Counted from the stretch's first letter, positions 8,614 through 17,328 are shown. The stretch: DNA of 64,000 bases from Lentisalinibacter orientalis (GCF_040706535.1 NZ_JAPDRJ010000001.1:1364001-1428000); one strand, 5' to 3'. Notes: generated by a model from the letters alone, not told the origin. A program made the numbers and translations.

Positions 8614-9033
8614 TTACCAGTGGCCCGTGTTGCCCATCGACGTCCAGGGTTCCTCCGGTGGCAGCGCGTCGCCCTTCTGCAGCAGTTCGATGGAGATATT
8701 GTCGGGCGAGCGCACGAAGGCCATGCGGCCGTCGCGGGGCGGGCGGTTGATGGTGACGCCGGCGTCCATGAGCTGCCGGCAGGTGTCGTAGATGTTCTCC
8801 ACCTGGTAGGCGACGTGGCCGAAGTTGCGGCCCTCGCCGTATTCCTCCGGGTCCCAGTTGAACGTGAGTTCGAGGGGGCAGTCCTCGTTCCCGGGCGGTG
8901 CGACGAACACCAGCGTGAAGCGGCCCTGTTCGCTGTCGTGGCGGCGGATCTCGCGCATGCCGAGCTTGTTGCAGTAGAAGTCCAGCGATTCGTCGAGATC
9001 GCTGACGCGTACCATGGTGTGCAGGTATTTCAT
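8614..9033 (-). CDS. gloA: Glyoxalase I (lactoylglutathione lyase)
   Basis: 139 residues from ATG 9033; the longer frame upstream overlaps the divergent HAD gene and is not needed. The N-terminus KYLHTMVRVSDLDESLDFY is the GloA start. Metal ligands H5, E55 (in PLELTFNW), H73 (NFGHVA) and E116 (SIELLQ) are all present, matching the Ni/Co-type bacterial enzyme. It converts the methylglyoxal-glutathione hemithioacetal to S-D-lactoylglutathione in the cytosol. Preceded by a TATAAT box at 9077-9082 on the minus strand; its stop lies seven bases from repeat region A. Confidence 0.95.
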   Translation of the reverse strand: MKYLHTMVRVSDLDESLDFYCNKLGMREIRRHDSEQGRFTLVFVAPPGNEDCPLELTFNWDPEEYGEGRNFGHVAYQVENIYDTCRQLMDAGVTINRPPRDGRMAFVRSPDNISIELLQKGDALPPEEPWTSMGNTGHW

Positions 9034-9076
9034 CGTCACCCCGGCGGTCACTTGTGAAACGGTGAGCTGAACACCC

Positions 9077-9082
9077 ATTATA
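9077..9082 (-). promoter_or_regulatory. -10 box for gloA
   Basis: Read on the minus strand the bases are TATAAT, 43 bases before the gloA start. No good -35 is seen at 16-18 bases. The overlapping plus-strand TATAGC (9079-9084) could serve the divergent HAD gene. Confidence 0.5.
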
Positions 9083-9133
9083 GCGGCCCACGCGGGGAGA
9101 CCCGCCGCGAATGATCGACCGGACCCGGAATTC

Positions 9134-9826
9134 ATGCTGAACAGTATCCGCGCACTCACCATCGATCTCGACGACACCCTCTGGGACGTGGCCCCGGTGA
9201 TCCGCCGCGCCGAGGAGAAGCTCGGCGAGTGGCTGGCCACCCGTTATCCGCGCATCCCCGAGCGATATACGCCGCAAGACATGCTGGCACTGCGCAAGGA
9301 GATCGTGGCAGCCAACCCGGAGCAGGCCCATGACTTTCGTTTTCTGCGCCGCGCGGTCATGCGCGAGATGGCGCTGGCGGTGGGTTATGCCGAGACGCTG
9401 GCGGACGAGGCCTTCGAGATCTTCGACCGCCACCGCAATGAGGTGGAGTTCTTCGAGGACGTGCTGCCGGCGCTGGAGCTTCTGCATCCCCGCTATCGGC
9501 TTGTGGCGGTCACCAACGGCAATGCGGACCTGCATCGCATCGGCGTGGGCCATCTCTTCCACGGCATCGTGACCGCAGTGTCGGCGGGGGCGCCGAAACC
9601 TCATCCGCAGATCTTCGCGCAGGCCATGCAGCACGCGCGCAGCGAGCCGGCCGAGGTGCTGCACGTGGGCGATCACCCGGACCACGATATCGAGGGCGCG
9701 CGCCGGGCCGGCATGCTGACGGTCTGGGTGAACCGCCGGGGCGAGCCGTGGCCGGACGAGCTGGCACCGCCCCACGCGGAGGTGCCGGACTTCGACGCCC
9801 TGCTGGACCTGCTGGGGACCGACTGA
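9134..9826 (+). CDS. HAD-superfamily phosphatase (YigB-like)
   Basis: 230 residues. HAD motif I DLDDT is at residues 11-15 (nucleophile D11, acid D13). Motif II TNGNAD is near residue 121, motif III lysine is in GAPKPHP, and motif IV is GDHPDHDIEGARRAG. The opening RALTIDLDDTLWDV resembles E. coli YigB, which dephosphorylates FMN and the riboflavin intermediate ARPP. The true substrate cannot be fixed from sequence. Divergent from gloA; followed nine bases later by the next gene, so they probably form a unit. Confidence 0.88.
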   Translation: MLNSIRALTIDLDDTLWDVAPVIRRAEEKLGEWLATRYPRIPERYTPQDMLALRKEIVAANPEQAHDFRFLRRAVMREMALAVGYAETLADEAFEIFDRHRNEVEFFEDVLPALELLHPRYRLVAVTNGNADLHRIGVGHLFHGIVTAVSAGAPKPHPQIFAQAMQHARSEPAEVLHVGDHPDHDIEGARRAGMLTVWVNRRGEPWPDELAPPHAEVPDFDALLDLLGTD

Positions 9827-9835
9827 GCGCGGGCC

Positions 9836-10741
9836 GTGGCACGCCCCGTCATCATCTTCGTCCCCGGCATGAAGCCTAAGCCGGAGCCAGAGCGCCATCG
9901 TCAGCAGATCTGGCGCACTCTGATCGAGGGCGTCCGCCGGGCGGACGCGGACGTCGCCGCTGCCATGTCCGGTTGCGGTGACTGCCTGACGCTGGCGGAC
10001 TGGACCTGGGTTTTCTACAACACCCACGCCGACATCGAGCCGGATCTCGCCGCCATCGAGGAATTACTGGCCAAGCCCGGACCCACCGACGAGGACGCCG
10101 CCGAGGCGCGCTCCTGGGGCAAGCGGCTGAAGCGTTTCGCCTACATCCTGGGGGATGTGCTGCCGTTTCTGATCCCCCACCTGGCGGACGAGCGCATGCA
10201 GGTCACGCTGCAGGACGTGCGCCGGTACCTCCACGACGTCAGAGAGATCGGCCGGCGCGTGCGGCGCCGGCTGGAGATTCGTCTGGACGCCGCCTGGCGG
10301 GAGGGCCGCCCGGTGCTGCTCATCGGCCATTCCCTCGGCTCCGTGATCGCCTGGGACTCCCTGTGGGAACTCTCCCGCGTCGATGCGCATCCCGGCCGGG
10401 TCGATCTCTTCCTCACCCTCGGCAGCCCGCTCGGCCAACGCTTCGTGCAGCGCCGGCTGAAGGGCCGGGACGCCGACGGGACGGAGCGCTACCCGGACAA
10501 CATCCGCCGCTGGGTCAACATCGCCGCCATCGGCGAGCTCACGGCGCTGGACCGCTCGTTCCGTCGCGATTACCGGGAGATGCTGGCCGCGGGGTTGATC
10601 GAGGACATCGAAGACTACGAGGTGCTGAACTTCTTCCGCAAGGACGGCGAGCTGAACGTGCACAGCGAGTACGGCTACCTGGTCAACCGCACCACCGGCG
10701 GCGTGATCGCGGACTGGTGGCGCTCCGCCACGGCCACGTAG
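9836..10741 (+). CDS. Alpha/beta-hydrolase-like protein of unknown function
   Basis: 301 residues from GTG 9836. The start RPVIIFVPGMKPKPEPERHR and the nucleophile elbow GHSLGS at 164-169 (Ser166) show an alpha/beta-hydrolase fold resembling lipase or PGAP1-like proteins. FLTLGSPLG follows, and HSEYGYL near the C-terminus could supply the catalytic histidine. No signal peptide, so it is probably cytosolic. Substrate unknown. The stop TAG (10739-10741) is the first triplet of repeat module R1. Confidence 0.7.
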   Translation: MARPVIIFVPGMKPKPEPERHRQQIWRTLIEGVRRADADVAAAMSGCGDCLTLADWTWVFYNTHADIEPDLAAIEELLAKPGPTDEDAAEARSWGKRLKRFAYILGDVLPFLIPHLADERMQVTLQDVRRYLHDVREIGRRVRRRLEIRLDAAWREGRPVLLIGHSLGSVIAWDSLWELSRVDAHPGRVDLFLTLGSPLGQRFVQRRLKGRDADGTERYPDNIRRWVNIAAIGELTALDRSFRRDYREMLAAGLIEDIEDYEVLNFFRKDGELNVHSEYGYLVNRTTGGVIADWWRSATAT

Positions 10742-11162
10742 GAGGGCCTTCAGGCCCGATTCCTTTCTTTTGGTGTAGGCCCGCCATCGGGTGGGCAAGG
10801 GTCGCGGGGACGCTCACTGTGGGAGGGGCTTCAGCCCCGATCTTCGCCGGAGGTGGCCGAGCGCTGATCGGGGCTGAAGCCCCTCCCACATGCCCATCGA
10901 GGCTTGCAGCGCGTTCCGGACGACCCCGCAACCCTGGTCCACCCGCTGACGGGCCGGTGGCCGAAAGGGTTGGCACCAGTCAGCAGGCGCTGCTGACTGG
11001 CGCTTCCTTCACGCCACCACGAGCACGGCCGTCGTGCGGGGGTATCCATCGCCGCGACCTTTTGTCGGGAGCAAGATGGATACCCCCGCACGACGGCCAG
11101 GAAAGAAGGGAATCGGGCCTGAAGGCCCTCCCACAGCCGGTCGGGCCTGAAGGCCCTCCTAC
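10738..11162. repeat. Composite palindromic intergenic repeat, region B
   Basis: This fills the 417-base gap between convergent genes. R1 sits at 10738-10759, and module R3 has two 25-bp perfect arms (10818-10842 and 10866-10890; core GGAGGGGCTTCAGCCCC). R4 (CCAGTCAGCA 10976-10985 / TGCTGACTGG 10991-11000) follows. R2 is inverted relative to region A, with 24-bp perfect arms (11027-11050 and 11075-11098) and the same 24-base loop reverse-complemented. Two reversed R1 copies end the region at 11113-11134 and 11141-11162. R1 copies supply the TAG stops of both flanking genes. No gene is supported inside. Confidence 0.87.
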
Positions 11163-12628
11163 ATGTCGTCGAGTTCGGGGCTGATGACGATGTCGATGCG
11201 GCGGTTGCGGGCGCGGCCGTCCGCGGTCTCGTTGCTCGCGATCGGGCGGGTCTCGCCGTAGCCGGTGGCGCTCAGCCGGTAGCTCGGCACGCGCAGCGCG
11301 TTGATCATGTACTGCATCACGGCTTCGGCCCGCGCCTGGGACAGGCGCACGTTGCTCTCGTCGCCGCCGTAGCTGTCGGTGTGGCCCTCGACGGTCAGCT
11401 GGCTGCGCGGGAAGACGTTGATGGCGGCTTCCACCTTCTCCATCAGCGGGTAGTGCTCGGCCTCCAGCGAGGCGCTGCCGCTCGGGAAGCTCAGGCCGAC
11501 CAGGCGCAGCGTCACGTCGTTGCCCTCGCGGAAGACCTGGGCCTCGTCGCGCTCGAACATCTTCTCCACCTGCGCGAACTGCTCCCGGATGCGGTTCTGG
11601 GCCTGCAGGCGCTCCATCAGCTCGCGCCGCTCCTCGGTGGCGCCGCCGAGCCGCTCGTCCAGGATGCGGAGCTCCTCTTCCATCTCCGCCACCCGCGAGA
11701 CGCTGTCGGCGAGATCCTGTTCCAGCGACTGATTGCGGGAGCGGAGATTCTCGACGTAGGCGACCAGTTCGGCCGTGAGTTCCTCGTTGCCGTCGACCAG
11801 GTCGGGCACGATGTCGGCGGCGCCGGCCACCGCGGTGAGGGCGCGCTCCCAGGAGAGGATGAGTTCCTCCACGGTCATGTCGTCGTCGCGGACGTCGCGG
11901 ACCACGTCGGCCAGCCGGATGGCGTGCCGGGCCTCGTAGTTGGCCTGGCGGGCGAGGCTGCGGGGCAGGTCGGTGTCGTAGCGGTTCTCGTTCAGCTCCT
12001 TCTCGGCCTGTTGCAGCAGGCGCCTGGAGCGCGCCAGCGTGATCGGCGCGTAGCGCTCGACCCGGGCGCGGTCTGCTTCCTCCAGCAGCCGCCGGGTCTC
12101 GCTCAGGTAACGGCTCTTGATGGCGGAGAGTTCGGCGTCCCGGTAGAGGCTCTCGGCCTCCTCGGCCCGTTCCCGGGCGTCCCGCAGGTCGCCGCTTTCC
12201 AGTTCCCGTATTGCATCGGCGAACTTCCTTTCGGCATCCTCCCAGATTGGGGCGGAGCGCGCGGGGGCCTCGGCCTCGCGGGCGTCCTTGCGGGTCTCGA
12301 TCACGGTCGCCAGCGTGATGCGGGCGAGTTCCGCCGCCTCGGCGGCCTTGCCGAAGGCTTCTTCGGCCTCGGCCAGCTTGCCACGGATGTAGTCGACGTT
12401 ACGCCCCCGCTCCAGGCCCTCCTCCGCTGTCTCGTAGGCCTTGAGACCCCGGTCCCAGTTTCGCGGCGACAGCACGGAAGCCTGGGCCTGCTCCGCGGCT
12501 TCGCGGGCGGCGTCGGCGTCCTCGAACAGGGTGGCTCTCAGTTCCTGGGCGCCGGCGGTCGCCGCCATGGCTACCAGGGCCAGCAGACACAGGAGGGGGG
12601 AGGCAAGGCGTGTCATGGAATGGGGCAT
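11159..12628 (-). CDS. OmpA-family protein with DUF4398-type N-terminal domain
   Basis: 489 residues. A signal peptide spans residues 1-27 (cleavage after TAGA). Then comes a helical DUF4398-like region of paired Ala/Glu/Arg-rich segments to about residue 230, and a coiled coil at about 290-365. The C-terminal OmpA domain contains VEGHTDSYGG and a terminal RARNRRIDIVISPE motif that binds peptidoglycan. It is probably periplasmic, tethering to the cell wall rather than forming a barrel. GAGGA lies six bases before the ATG. A TTGCAA / TAACAC pair upstream is a plausible promoter. The TAG stop belongs to a repeat module R1. Confidence 0.88.
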   Translation of the reverse strand: MPHSMTRLASPLLCLLALVAMAATAGAQELRATLFEDADAAREAAEQAQASVLSPRNWDRGLKAYETAEEGLERGRNVDYIRGKLAEAEEAFGKAAEAAELARITLATVIETRKDAREAEAPARSAPIWEDAERKFADAIRELESGDLRDARERAEEAESLYRDAELSAIKSRYLSETRRLLEEADRARVERYAPITLARSRRLLQQAEKELNENRYDTDLPRSLARQANYEARHAIRLADVVRDVRDDDMTVEELILSWERALTAVAGAADIVPDLVDGNEELTAELVAYVENLRSRNQSLEQDLADSVSRVAEMEEELRILDERLGGATEERRELMERLQAQNRIREQFAQVEKMFERDEAQVFREGNDVTLRLVGLSFPSGSASLEAEHYPLMEKVEAAINVFPRSQLTVEGHTDSYGGDESNVRLSQARAEAVMQYMINALRVPSYRLSATGYGETRPIASNETADGRARNRRIDIVISPELDDM

Positions 12629-12693
12629 TGGTTCTTCCTCGGGACCCCGGCCGGCTGCCGGCCGCGTCTGTCGATAACGAATATCCCGATAGT

Positions 12694-12721
12694 GTTACGT
12701 CGGGTGGGGGGCGTTGCAACC
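12694..12721 (-). promoter_or_regulatory. Possible promoter of the OmpA-family gene
   Basis: On the minus strand TTGCAA is followed, after about 16 bases, by TAACAC, then about 65 bases of leader before the ATG at 12628. Match to sigma-70 consensus is moderate. Confidence 0.35.
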
Positions 12722-12983
12722 AATTCGCTCGCGGCTGCATCCAGTAATACAAGAGCAAGACGAATTGGCGCGAATCGGCGCAGCCAGTGGGGAGCGGAAT
12801 CATGAATCGACTGCAGGAGCGAAGCAGGGCGATAGCGGAGCGGGAGCAACGGCGCGGGCGCTGTGTGCCGGGACCCATCATGCGGCCCTTGGATATGAAG
12901 AAGGGTATGAAGAAGGGGACGAAGGGCGATTCTGTGCAGCGGCTCACAGAAACGCCGCGGCCCGGCTGCCTATCCTCGGGCAC
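12722..12983. other. Intergenic region with a short tandem repeat; no gene supported
   Basis: Open frames here change composition and have no recognisable protein start. It contains two perfect 12-bp units TATGAAGAAGGG (12894-12917) plus a partial third unit to 12926. The end of the stretch carries the putative -10 box of the next small gene. Confidence 0.5.
12971..12976 (+). promoter_or_regulatory. Putative -10 box for the 68-residue ORF
   Basis: TATCCT ends 7 bases before ATG 12984, with no Shine-Dalgarno sequence: the same leaderless-type arrangement as the Ada-like gene. Confidence 0.4.
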
Positions 12984-13190
12984 ATGGGAAGACACTGTGC
13001 CCAGTACTACGCGGAGTTCGTCCTGAGAGAGGGCGGCAGCCGGGAGGCCGACGAATACAGCGGTATCGTCGAGCTGTGCCGGCCGGCCGGCGCCGACGTG
13101 GAGCCCGAGGACATCGAGGCCCTGCTGGCGCACAACTTCGAACTCGACGCCGACTGCGTCCAGCTGCTGCGCTGGGCCAGGGTGCACTGA
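12984..13190 (+). CDS. Small conserved-looking hypothetical protein
   Basis: 68 residues from ATG 12984, a short acidic protein beginning MGRHCAQYYAEFVLREGGS and ending LLRWARVH, with several tyrosines and cysteines. The frame is open upstream, but that part is low-complexity (EEGYEEGDEG) and looks like chance translation of the tandem repeat. The downstream intrinsic terminator at 13254-13280 and the -10 box 7 bases upstream support a real single-gene unit. Not recognised; function unknown. Confidence 0.6.
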   Translation: MGRHCAQYYAEFVLREGGSREADEYSGIVELCRPAGADVEPEDIEALLAHNFELDADCVQLLRWARVH

Positions 13191-13253
13191 ATAGCGGTAG
13201 GACGCGGCGCGGCCGCGAACGTTTCTCTCCAGGCTTTCGAGCCTCCCGTTGAT

Positions 13254-13280
13254 ACGCCCGGCTTGCCCGGGCGTTTTTTT
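13254..13280 (+). terminator. Intrinsic terminator
   Basis: ACGCCCGG (13254-13261) pairs perfectly with CCGGGCGT (13267-13274) around a CTTGC loop and runs into seven Ts. It ends the small plus-strand gene before the convergent DUF2797 gene. Confidence 0.9.
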
Positions 13281-13294
13281 GCCCACCGCCCGGT

Positions 13295-14116
13295 TCAGGC
13301 CTCGAATACCACCTCGTAGCCGGCGTATTTGCGTACGTTCAGTACGCCGCTGTCGAGGATGAGGTACTGCCCCTTGACCCCTAGCAGGGTGCCGGTGACC
13401 GCAGGCGTCTTGTCCAGATTCAGTGCGCGAACCTTGTCCGGGTACTCGCTGACCGGGTACTCGATCACCACTTCCTCCGCATCCGCCACCCGCTCGATGG
13501 TGCCGGCGCCGAACTCGGCGGCGATGGCATCGAGCTCCTGCCCCGCGAGCTCCAGCAACTCGTCCCGGCTGTCCGCGAGCGCGCGCGGCTCCGGGTCGCC
13601 CTTCAACATGCGCCGCCAGTCCGTCTTGTCGGAGACGTGGCGGCCGATGGCCACCTCGGCCAGGCCGGCGATGCGCCGGCTCGCCACGCGCAGGACGGGC
13701 AGCGCCTGGCGGGCGCCCTGGTCGATCCAGCGTGTGGGCACCTGGGAGGCGCGGGTGATGCCCACCTTCAGCCCGGAGGAGTTGGCCAGGTAGACGACGT
13801 GGGAGCGCATGCAGTTGGTCTCGCCCCAGTCCGGCTCGCGGCAGGTGCCTTCGTGGAAGTGGCAGCGCTCCGGGCGCACGATGCAGATGTCGCAGCGGGC
13901 GAGCCCCCGGGCACAGGGGAAGCAGTAGCCCTGATTGAAGCTCTTCGAGGTCTTGCGCCCGCAGGCCACACAGTGGATGGCGCCGGTGTGGGTGAGAGCG
14001 ATCTCCCGGCCGAGGTAGGCGTTCAGGGGCTCCTCGCTGTCGTCCAGCGGCAGCCGGTAGCTCACGGGCGCACTGTGCTCGGCACGCATTTTTCTAAGGT
14101 GACCTTGCAATGGCAT
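13295..14116 (-). CDS. DUF2797 domain protein
   Basis: About 273 residues from ATG 14116; starts at 14188 (longer) and 14089 (shorter) are possible. It has a cysteine-rich N-terminal half (Cys 49, 52, 65, 68, 75, 78, 85, 92 and 102), suggesting two or more zinc or metal sites. A region resembling an excised GIY-YIG-like or nuclease-like fold follows (VVYLANSSGLKVGITR). This is the DUF2797 family, common in gammaproteobacteria and of unknown function. Divergent from lipA. Confidence 0.85.
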   Translation of the reverse strand: MPLQGHLRKMRAEHSAPVSYRLPLDDSEEPLNAYLGREIALTHTGAIHCVACGRKTSKSFNQGYCFPCARGLARCDICIVRPERCHFHEGTCREPDWGETNCMRSHVVYLANSSGLKVGITRASQVPTRWIDQGARQALPVLRVASRRIAGLAEVAIGRHVSDKTDWRRMLKGDPEPRALADSRDELLELAGQELDAIAAEFGAGTIERVADAEEVVIEYPVSEYPDKVRALNLDKTPAVTGTLLGVKGQYLILDSGVLNVRKYAGYEVVFEA

Positions 14117-14161
14117 GACGCGGCTCCGGGGAGGCGTGTGACGACACAAGTGCGACAGAGT

Positions 14162-14189
14162 TTGATGCCGCGGTGCGGCATGCGACAAT
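14162..14189 (+). promoter_or_regulatory. Putative lipA promoter
   Basis: TTGATG (14162-14167) and GACAAT (14184-14189) are separated by 16 bases, 39 bases before the lipA ATG. One of the better -35/-10 pairs in the window. Confidence 0.45.
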
Positions 14190-14228
14190 AGCCGGTCAGC
14201 TTCCGGATGGCCAGAAGGTCAGGGACCC

Positions 14229-15287
14229 ATGACAGACAAGACCGAAGGTTTCCGCGGCATTCCCATCGTCCAGGGTAACGCCCGCGGCGGCGCCCGCAGC
14301 GGCGAGAAGTACCGGACGGACGCCGGCTTCACCGCGATCAAGAACGGTATCAAGACCGGCCGTGACGAGCAGCCGGTGACCCGCGGCGGCAAGCCGCGCT
14401 GGCTGCGGGCGAAGATGCCTGCCGGCCGGAAATACTCCGCCGTGAAGCAGACCGTGCGCGACAACCGGCTCAGCACCGTCTGCGAGGAATCGATGTGCCC
14501 GAATATCGGCGAGTGCTGGAACGCCGGCACCGCCACCATCATGGTGATGGGCTCGGTGTGCACGCGTGCGTGCCGCTTCTGCGCCGTGGATACGGGCAAC
14601 CCCCGGGGCTGGCTTGATCCCGAGGAGCCGGCCAACACCGCCCGCGCGGTCGAGCTCATGAATCTCAATTACGTGGTCCTCACCTCCGTGGACCGGGACG
14701 ACCTGCCCGACGGGGGCGCCTCCCACTACGCGGCGTGCGTGCGCGAGATCAAGGCACTCCGGCCGCAGACGGCGGTGGAGGCCCTCACGCCTGACTTCGA
14801 CGGCGACACCGCGGCGGTGGAGCTGCTGGTGGATTCGGGTCTGGAAGTCTTCGCCCAGAACGTGGAGACCGTGCGCCGGCTCACCCATCCCGTGCGCGAC
14901 CCCCGCGCCGGCTACGACAAGACCCTGTCCGTGCTCGCGCACGCCAAGCGCTACCGGCCCGACGTGCTCACGAAGACCAGCCTGATGCTGGGCCTCGGCG
15001 AGACCGACGAGGAGATCTTCGAGACGATGGACGACCTGCGCGCCATCGACGTGGACATCCTGACACTCGGCCAGTACCTGCAGCCGACCCGCAATCACCT
15101 GCCGGTGGAGCGTTTCGTCTCGCCGGAGGAATTCGCGCGCTACCGGGAAGCCGGTCTGGCGAGAGGATTCCTGGAGGTCGTGGCCGGGCCGCTGGTGCGA
15201 TCGAGTTACCGGGCAGAGCGTGTGCTCGAGCAGAACAACGTGGGCATAGCTACCGAGGCGAGCGAGGCGGCCTCGGCCGCCTCCTGA
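14229..15287 (+). CDS. lipA: Lipoyl synthase
   Basis: 352 residues. A radical SAM enzyme that inserts two sulfurs into protein-bound octanoyl groups to make lipoyl cofactors. The auxiliary cluster cysteines are C85, C90 and C96 (CEESMCPNIGEC), and the radical SAM cluster cysteines are C111, C115 and C118 (CTRACRFC). The C-terminal RSSYRAE segment, which carries the serine ligand of the auxiliary cluster, is present. lipB is not adjacent in this window. The ~70-residue N-terminal extension before the first cysteine is normal for proteobacterial LipA. Confidence 0.97.
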   Translation: MTDKTEGFRGIPIVQGNARGGARSGEKYRTDAGFTAIKNGIKTGRDEQPVTRGGKPRWLRAKMPAGRKYSAVKQTVRDNRLSTVCEESMCPNIGECWNAGTATIMVMGSVCTRACRFCAVDTGNPRGWLDPEEPANTARAVELMNLNYVVLTSVDRDDLPDGGASHYAACVREIKALRPQTAVEALTPDFDGDTAAVELLVDSGLEVFAQNVETVRRLTHPVRDPRAGYDKTLSVLAHAKRYRPDVLTKTSLMLGLGETDEEIFETMDDLRAIDVDILTLGQYLQPTRNHLPVERFVSPEEFARYREAGLARGFLEVVAGPLVRSSYRAERVLEQNNVGIATEASEAASAAS

Positions 15288-15302
15288 CGCGGGGACTCCC
15301 GG

Positions 15303-16337
15303 ATGGAAGACTTCTTCGCCAACTACGGCCTGTTTCTGGCCAAGACAATCACCTTCGTCGCCGCCGTGCTGGTGATCATCGCCGCCGGCGCCGCAGCGTC
15401 GCGCAAGGTCTCGGGTGGCGAAGGCCTGAAAGTCGAGAACCTGAACGAGCGCTACCGCAAGCTGGCAGGCACGCTCAAGCGCAGCGTGGTCAACCGCAAG
15501 GCCGCCAAGGCGCTGGCCAAGGCCGAGAAGGCGGCGGCCAAGAAGGCCGCAAAGAGCGCCGCGAAGAGCGACGAGTCCCGGCCCCGCACCTTCGTGGTCG
15601 ACTTCAAGGGAGACATCAAGGCGACGGGCGTCGCCGCCCTGCGCGAGGAGGTGAGCGCGGTGCTCGCCGTGGCCGGTGAAGGCGACGAGGTGCTGCTGCG
15701 GCTGGAGAATGCCGGCGGCATGGTTCACGAGCACGGCCTGGCGGCCTCCCAGCTGGTGCGTCTGCGCGAGGCCGGCGTGAAGCTCACCGTGGCCGTGGAC
15801 CGGGTGGCCGCCAGCGGCGGTTACCTCATGGCCTGCATCGCCGACCGCATCGTGGCGGCGCCGTTCGCCATCCTGGGTTCCATCGGCGTGCTGGCGCAGC
15901 TGCCCAATTTCAACCGCATGCTGGACAACCACGGTGTGGAGTTCGAGCAGATCGCCGCCGGCAAGTACAAGCGCACGGTCACGATGTTCGGCAAGAACAC
16001 GGAAGAGGACCGGGACAAGCTGCGCCAGGAACTCGAGGAGGTGCACACGCTCTTCCAGGACGCCGTCGGCCGCTATCGGCCGGACCTGGACATGGAGAAG
16101 GTGGCCACCGGTGAGCACTGGTACGGCACCCAGGCCATCGCGCTGTCGCTGGCCGACGAGCTCGCCACCAGCGACGAGCTGCTGGTGAAGGCCGTCGAGG
16201 ACCGGGACGTGTACAAGGTCACCTACGAGATCAAGCAGCCGCTGCCGAAGAAGGTGCTGCACTCCATGGATGCCCTCGCGGAGCGGGCTGCCGACATCCT
16301 GTGGCGGCGCCTGCAGGAGAGCCGTTACCTGCGCTGA
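15303..16337 (+). CDS. sohB: SohB-type S49 inner-membrane protease
   Basis: 344 residues. A membrane helix at about 11-32 is followed by a charged Lys/Ala-rich coiled region (66-92) and then the S49 peptidase fold. The nucleophile serine is in VAASGGYLMA (Ser171) and the general-base lysine in AGKYKRT (about 221-223). SohB is a ClpP-fold protease whose active site faces the periplasm. It follows lipA by 15 bases and may be co-transcribed. Length matches the family. Confidence 0.93.
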   Translation: MEDFFANYGLFLAKTITFVAAVLVIIAAGAAASRKVSGGEGLKVENLNERYRKLAGTLKRSVVNRKAAKALAKAEKAAAKKAAKSAAKSDESRPRTFVVDFKGDIKATGVAALREEVSAVLAVAGEGDEVLLRLENAGGMVHEHGLAASQLVRLREAGVKLTVAVDRVAASGGYLMACIADRIVAAPFAILGSIGVLAQLPNFNRMLDNHGVEFEQIAAGKYKRTVTMFGKNTEEDRDKLRQELEEVHTLFQDAVGRYRPDLDMEKVATGEHWYGTQAIALSLADELATSDELLVKAVEDRDVYKVTYEIKQPLPKKVLHSMDALAERAADILWRRLQESRYLR

Positions 16338-16358
16338 GCGCCCGGCGGCGGGCTGGTT

Positions 16359-16364
16359 TAGAAT
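16359..16364 (+). promoter_or_regulatory. Possible -10 box before the M48 gene
   Basis: TAGAAT lies about 100 bases before the ATG at 16466, just after sohB. No clear -35 is seen; if used, the mRNA would have a long leader. Confidence 0.3.
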
Positions 16365-16465
16365 CCGGCGGGAAGCTCTCCGGAGCCTTCCCCCGGGGCG
16401 CCGCGGCCGGAACTCGGCCGGGCGCGGCCAGTCTGAATGAACACCGAGACCCGACGAGCATTGCC

Positions 16466-17320
16466 ATGAAGCAGACCCGTTCGCTCCAATTGTTTCGATT
16501 GACCGCGGCCGGCGTGATCGCCGCGAGCCTGGTCCTGGCAACCGCCTGCGCCACGTCACCGACGGGGCGCAGTCAGCTGATCCTGAAGTCCGACGAAGAG
16601 CTCCAGGCCCAGGGAGAAGCGGCCTTCACCCAGCTGAGGGCGGAGATGCCGCTGTCGACGGACCGGGCCACCATCGACTTCGTCGCCTGCGTCGCCAATG
16701 CCATCGTCGGCCAGCTCGAGGGCGAGATGGCCGCGCTGAACTGGGAGCTGGCGGTGGTCGAGCGGCCGGAGGTGAACGCCTTCGTGCTGCCCGGCGGCAA
16801 GATCACGGTGTTCACCGGCCTGCTCGGCGTCACGGAGAACGACGACCAGCTCGCCGCGGTCATGGGCCACGAGGTCGCCCACGTGACCGCCCGCCACCCC
16901 AACGAGCGCGCCTCGCGGGCGACGGCCACCGGCTACACGGTGGGCTTTCTGAGTGCCATCGTCGGCGGCACGGCCATGGCCAACCGGAGCGCCTCCACCG
17001 CGATCCAGATGGCCGCCCAGCTCGGCATCACGCTGCCGTTCACGCGCACCCAGGAGCGAGAGGCGGACATCGTCGGCATCGAGTACATGGCCCGCGCCGG
17101 CTTCGACCCCCGCGAGAGCGTGGAGCTGTGGAAGAACATGCGCGCGAAGAACAAGGGCGAGCCGCCCGAGTTCCTCTCCACCCACCCCTCCAGCGAGGAC
17201 CGCATCGACAAGCTGGTCGCGCACTACCCGGTGGCGCTGAAGCTGTATAACGAGGCGCTTGCCGCCGGCAAGACTCCCGATTGCGGCGCGCCGCCGGCCA
17301 TCGAGAAGCCGGAGTCCTGA
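16466..17320 (+). CDS. M48-family metalloprotease, lipoprotein
   Basis: 284 residues from ATG 16466, chosen because it gives a lipoprotein signal peptide with lipobox LATAC (Cys28). The zinc motif HEVAH is at 135-139 and the third ligand lies in EREADIVG (~194). It resembles LoiP/YggG, which degrades misfolded outer-membrane proteins; the serine at +2 would not be an inner-membrane retention signal, so outer-membrane anchoring is likely. Three bases or fewer of real gap separate it from the exonuclease start region. Confidence 0.92.
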   Translation: MKQTRSLQLFRLTAAGVIAASLVLATACATSPTGRSQLILKSDEELQAQGEAAFTQLRAEMPLSTDRATIDFVACVANAIVGQLEGEMAALNWELAVVERPEVNAFVLPGGKITVFTGLLGVTENDDQLAAVMGHEVAHVTARHPNERASRATATGYTVGFLSAIVGGTAMANRSASTAIQMAAQLGITLPFTRTQEREADIVGIEYMARAGFDPRESVELWKNMRAKNKGEPPEFLSTHPSSEDRIDKLVAHYPVALKLYNEALAAGKTPDCGAPPAIEKPES

Positions 17321-17328
17321 CCCGGGGC

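Noticed and set aside
11027..11098. Insertion sequence or MITE end pair
   Set aside because: No transposase, no flanking target duplication that I can see and the inverted arms are adjacent around a short fixed loop, more like a REP-type palindrome.
12722..12983. N-terminal extension of the small ORF at 12984 or another small gene
   Set aside because: The frame is low-complexity from a tandem repeat and lacks start signals; treated as non-coding.
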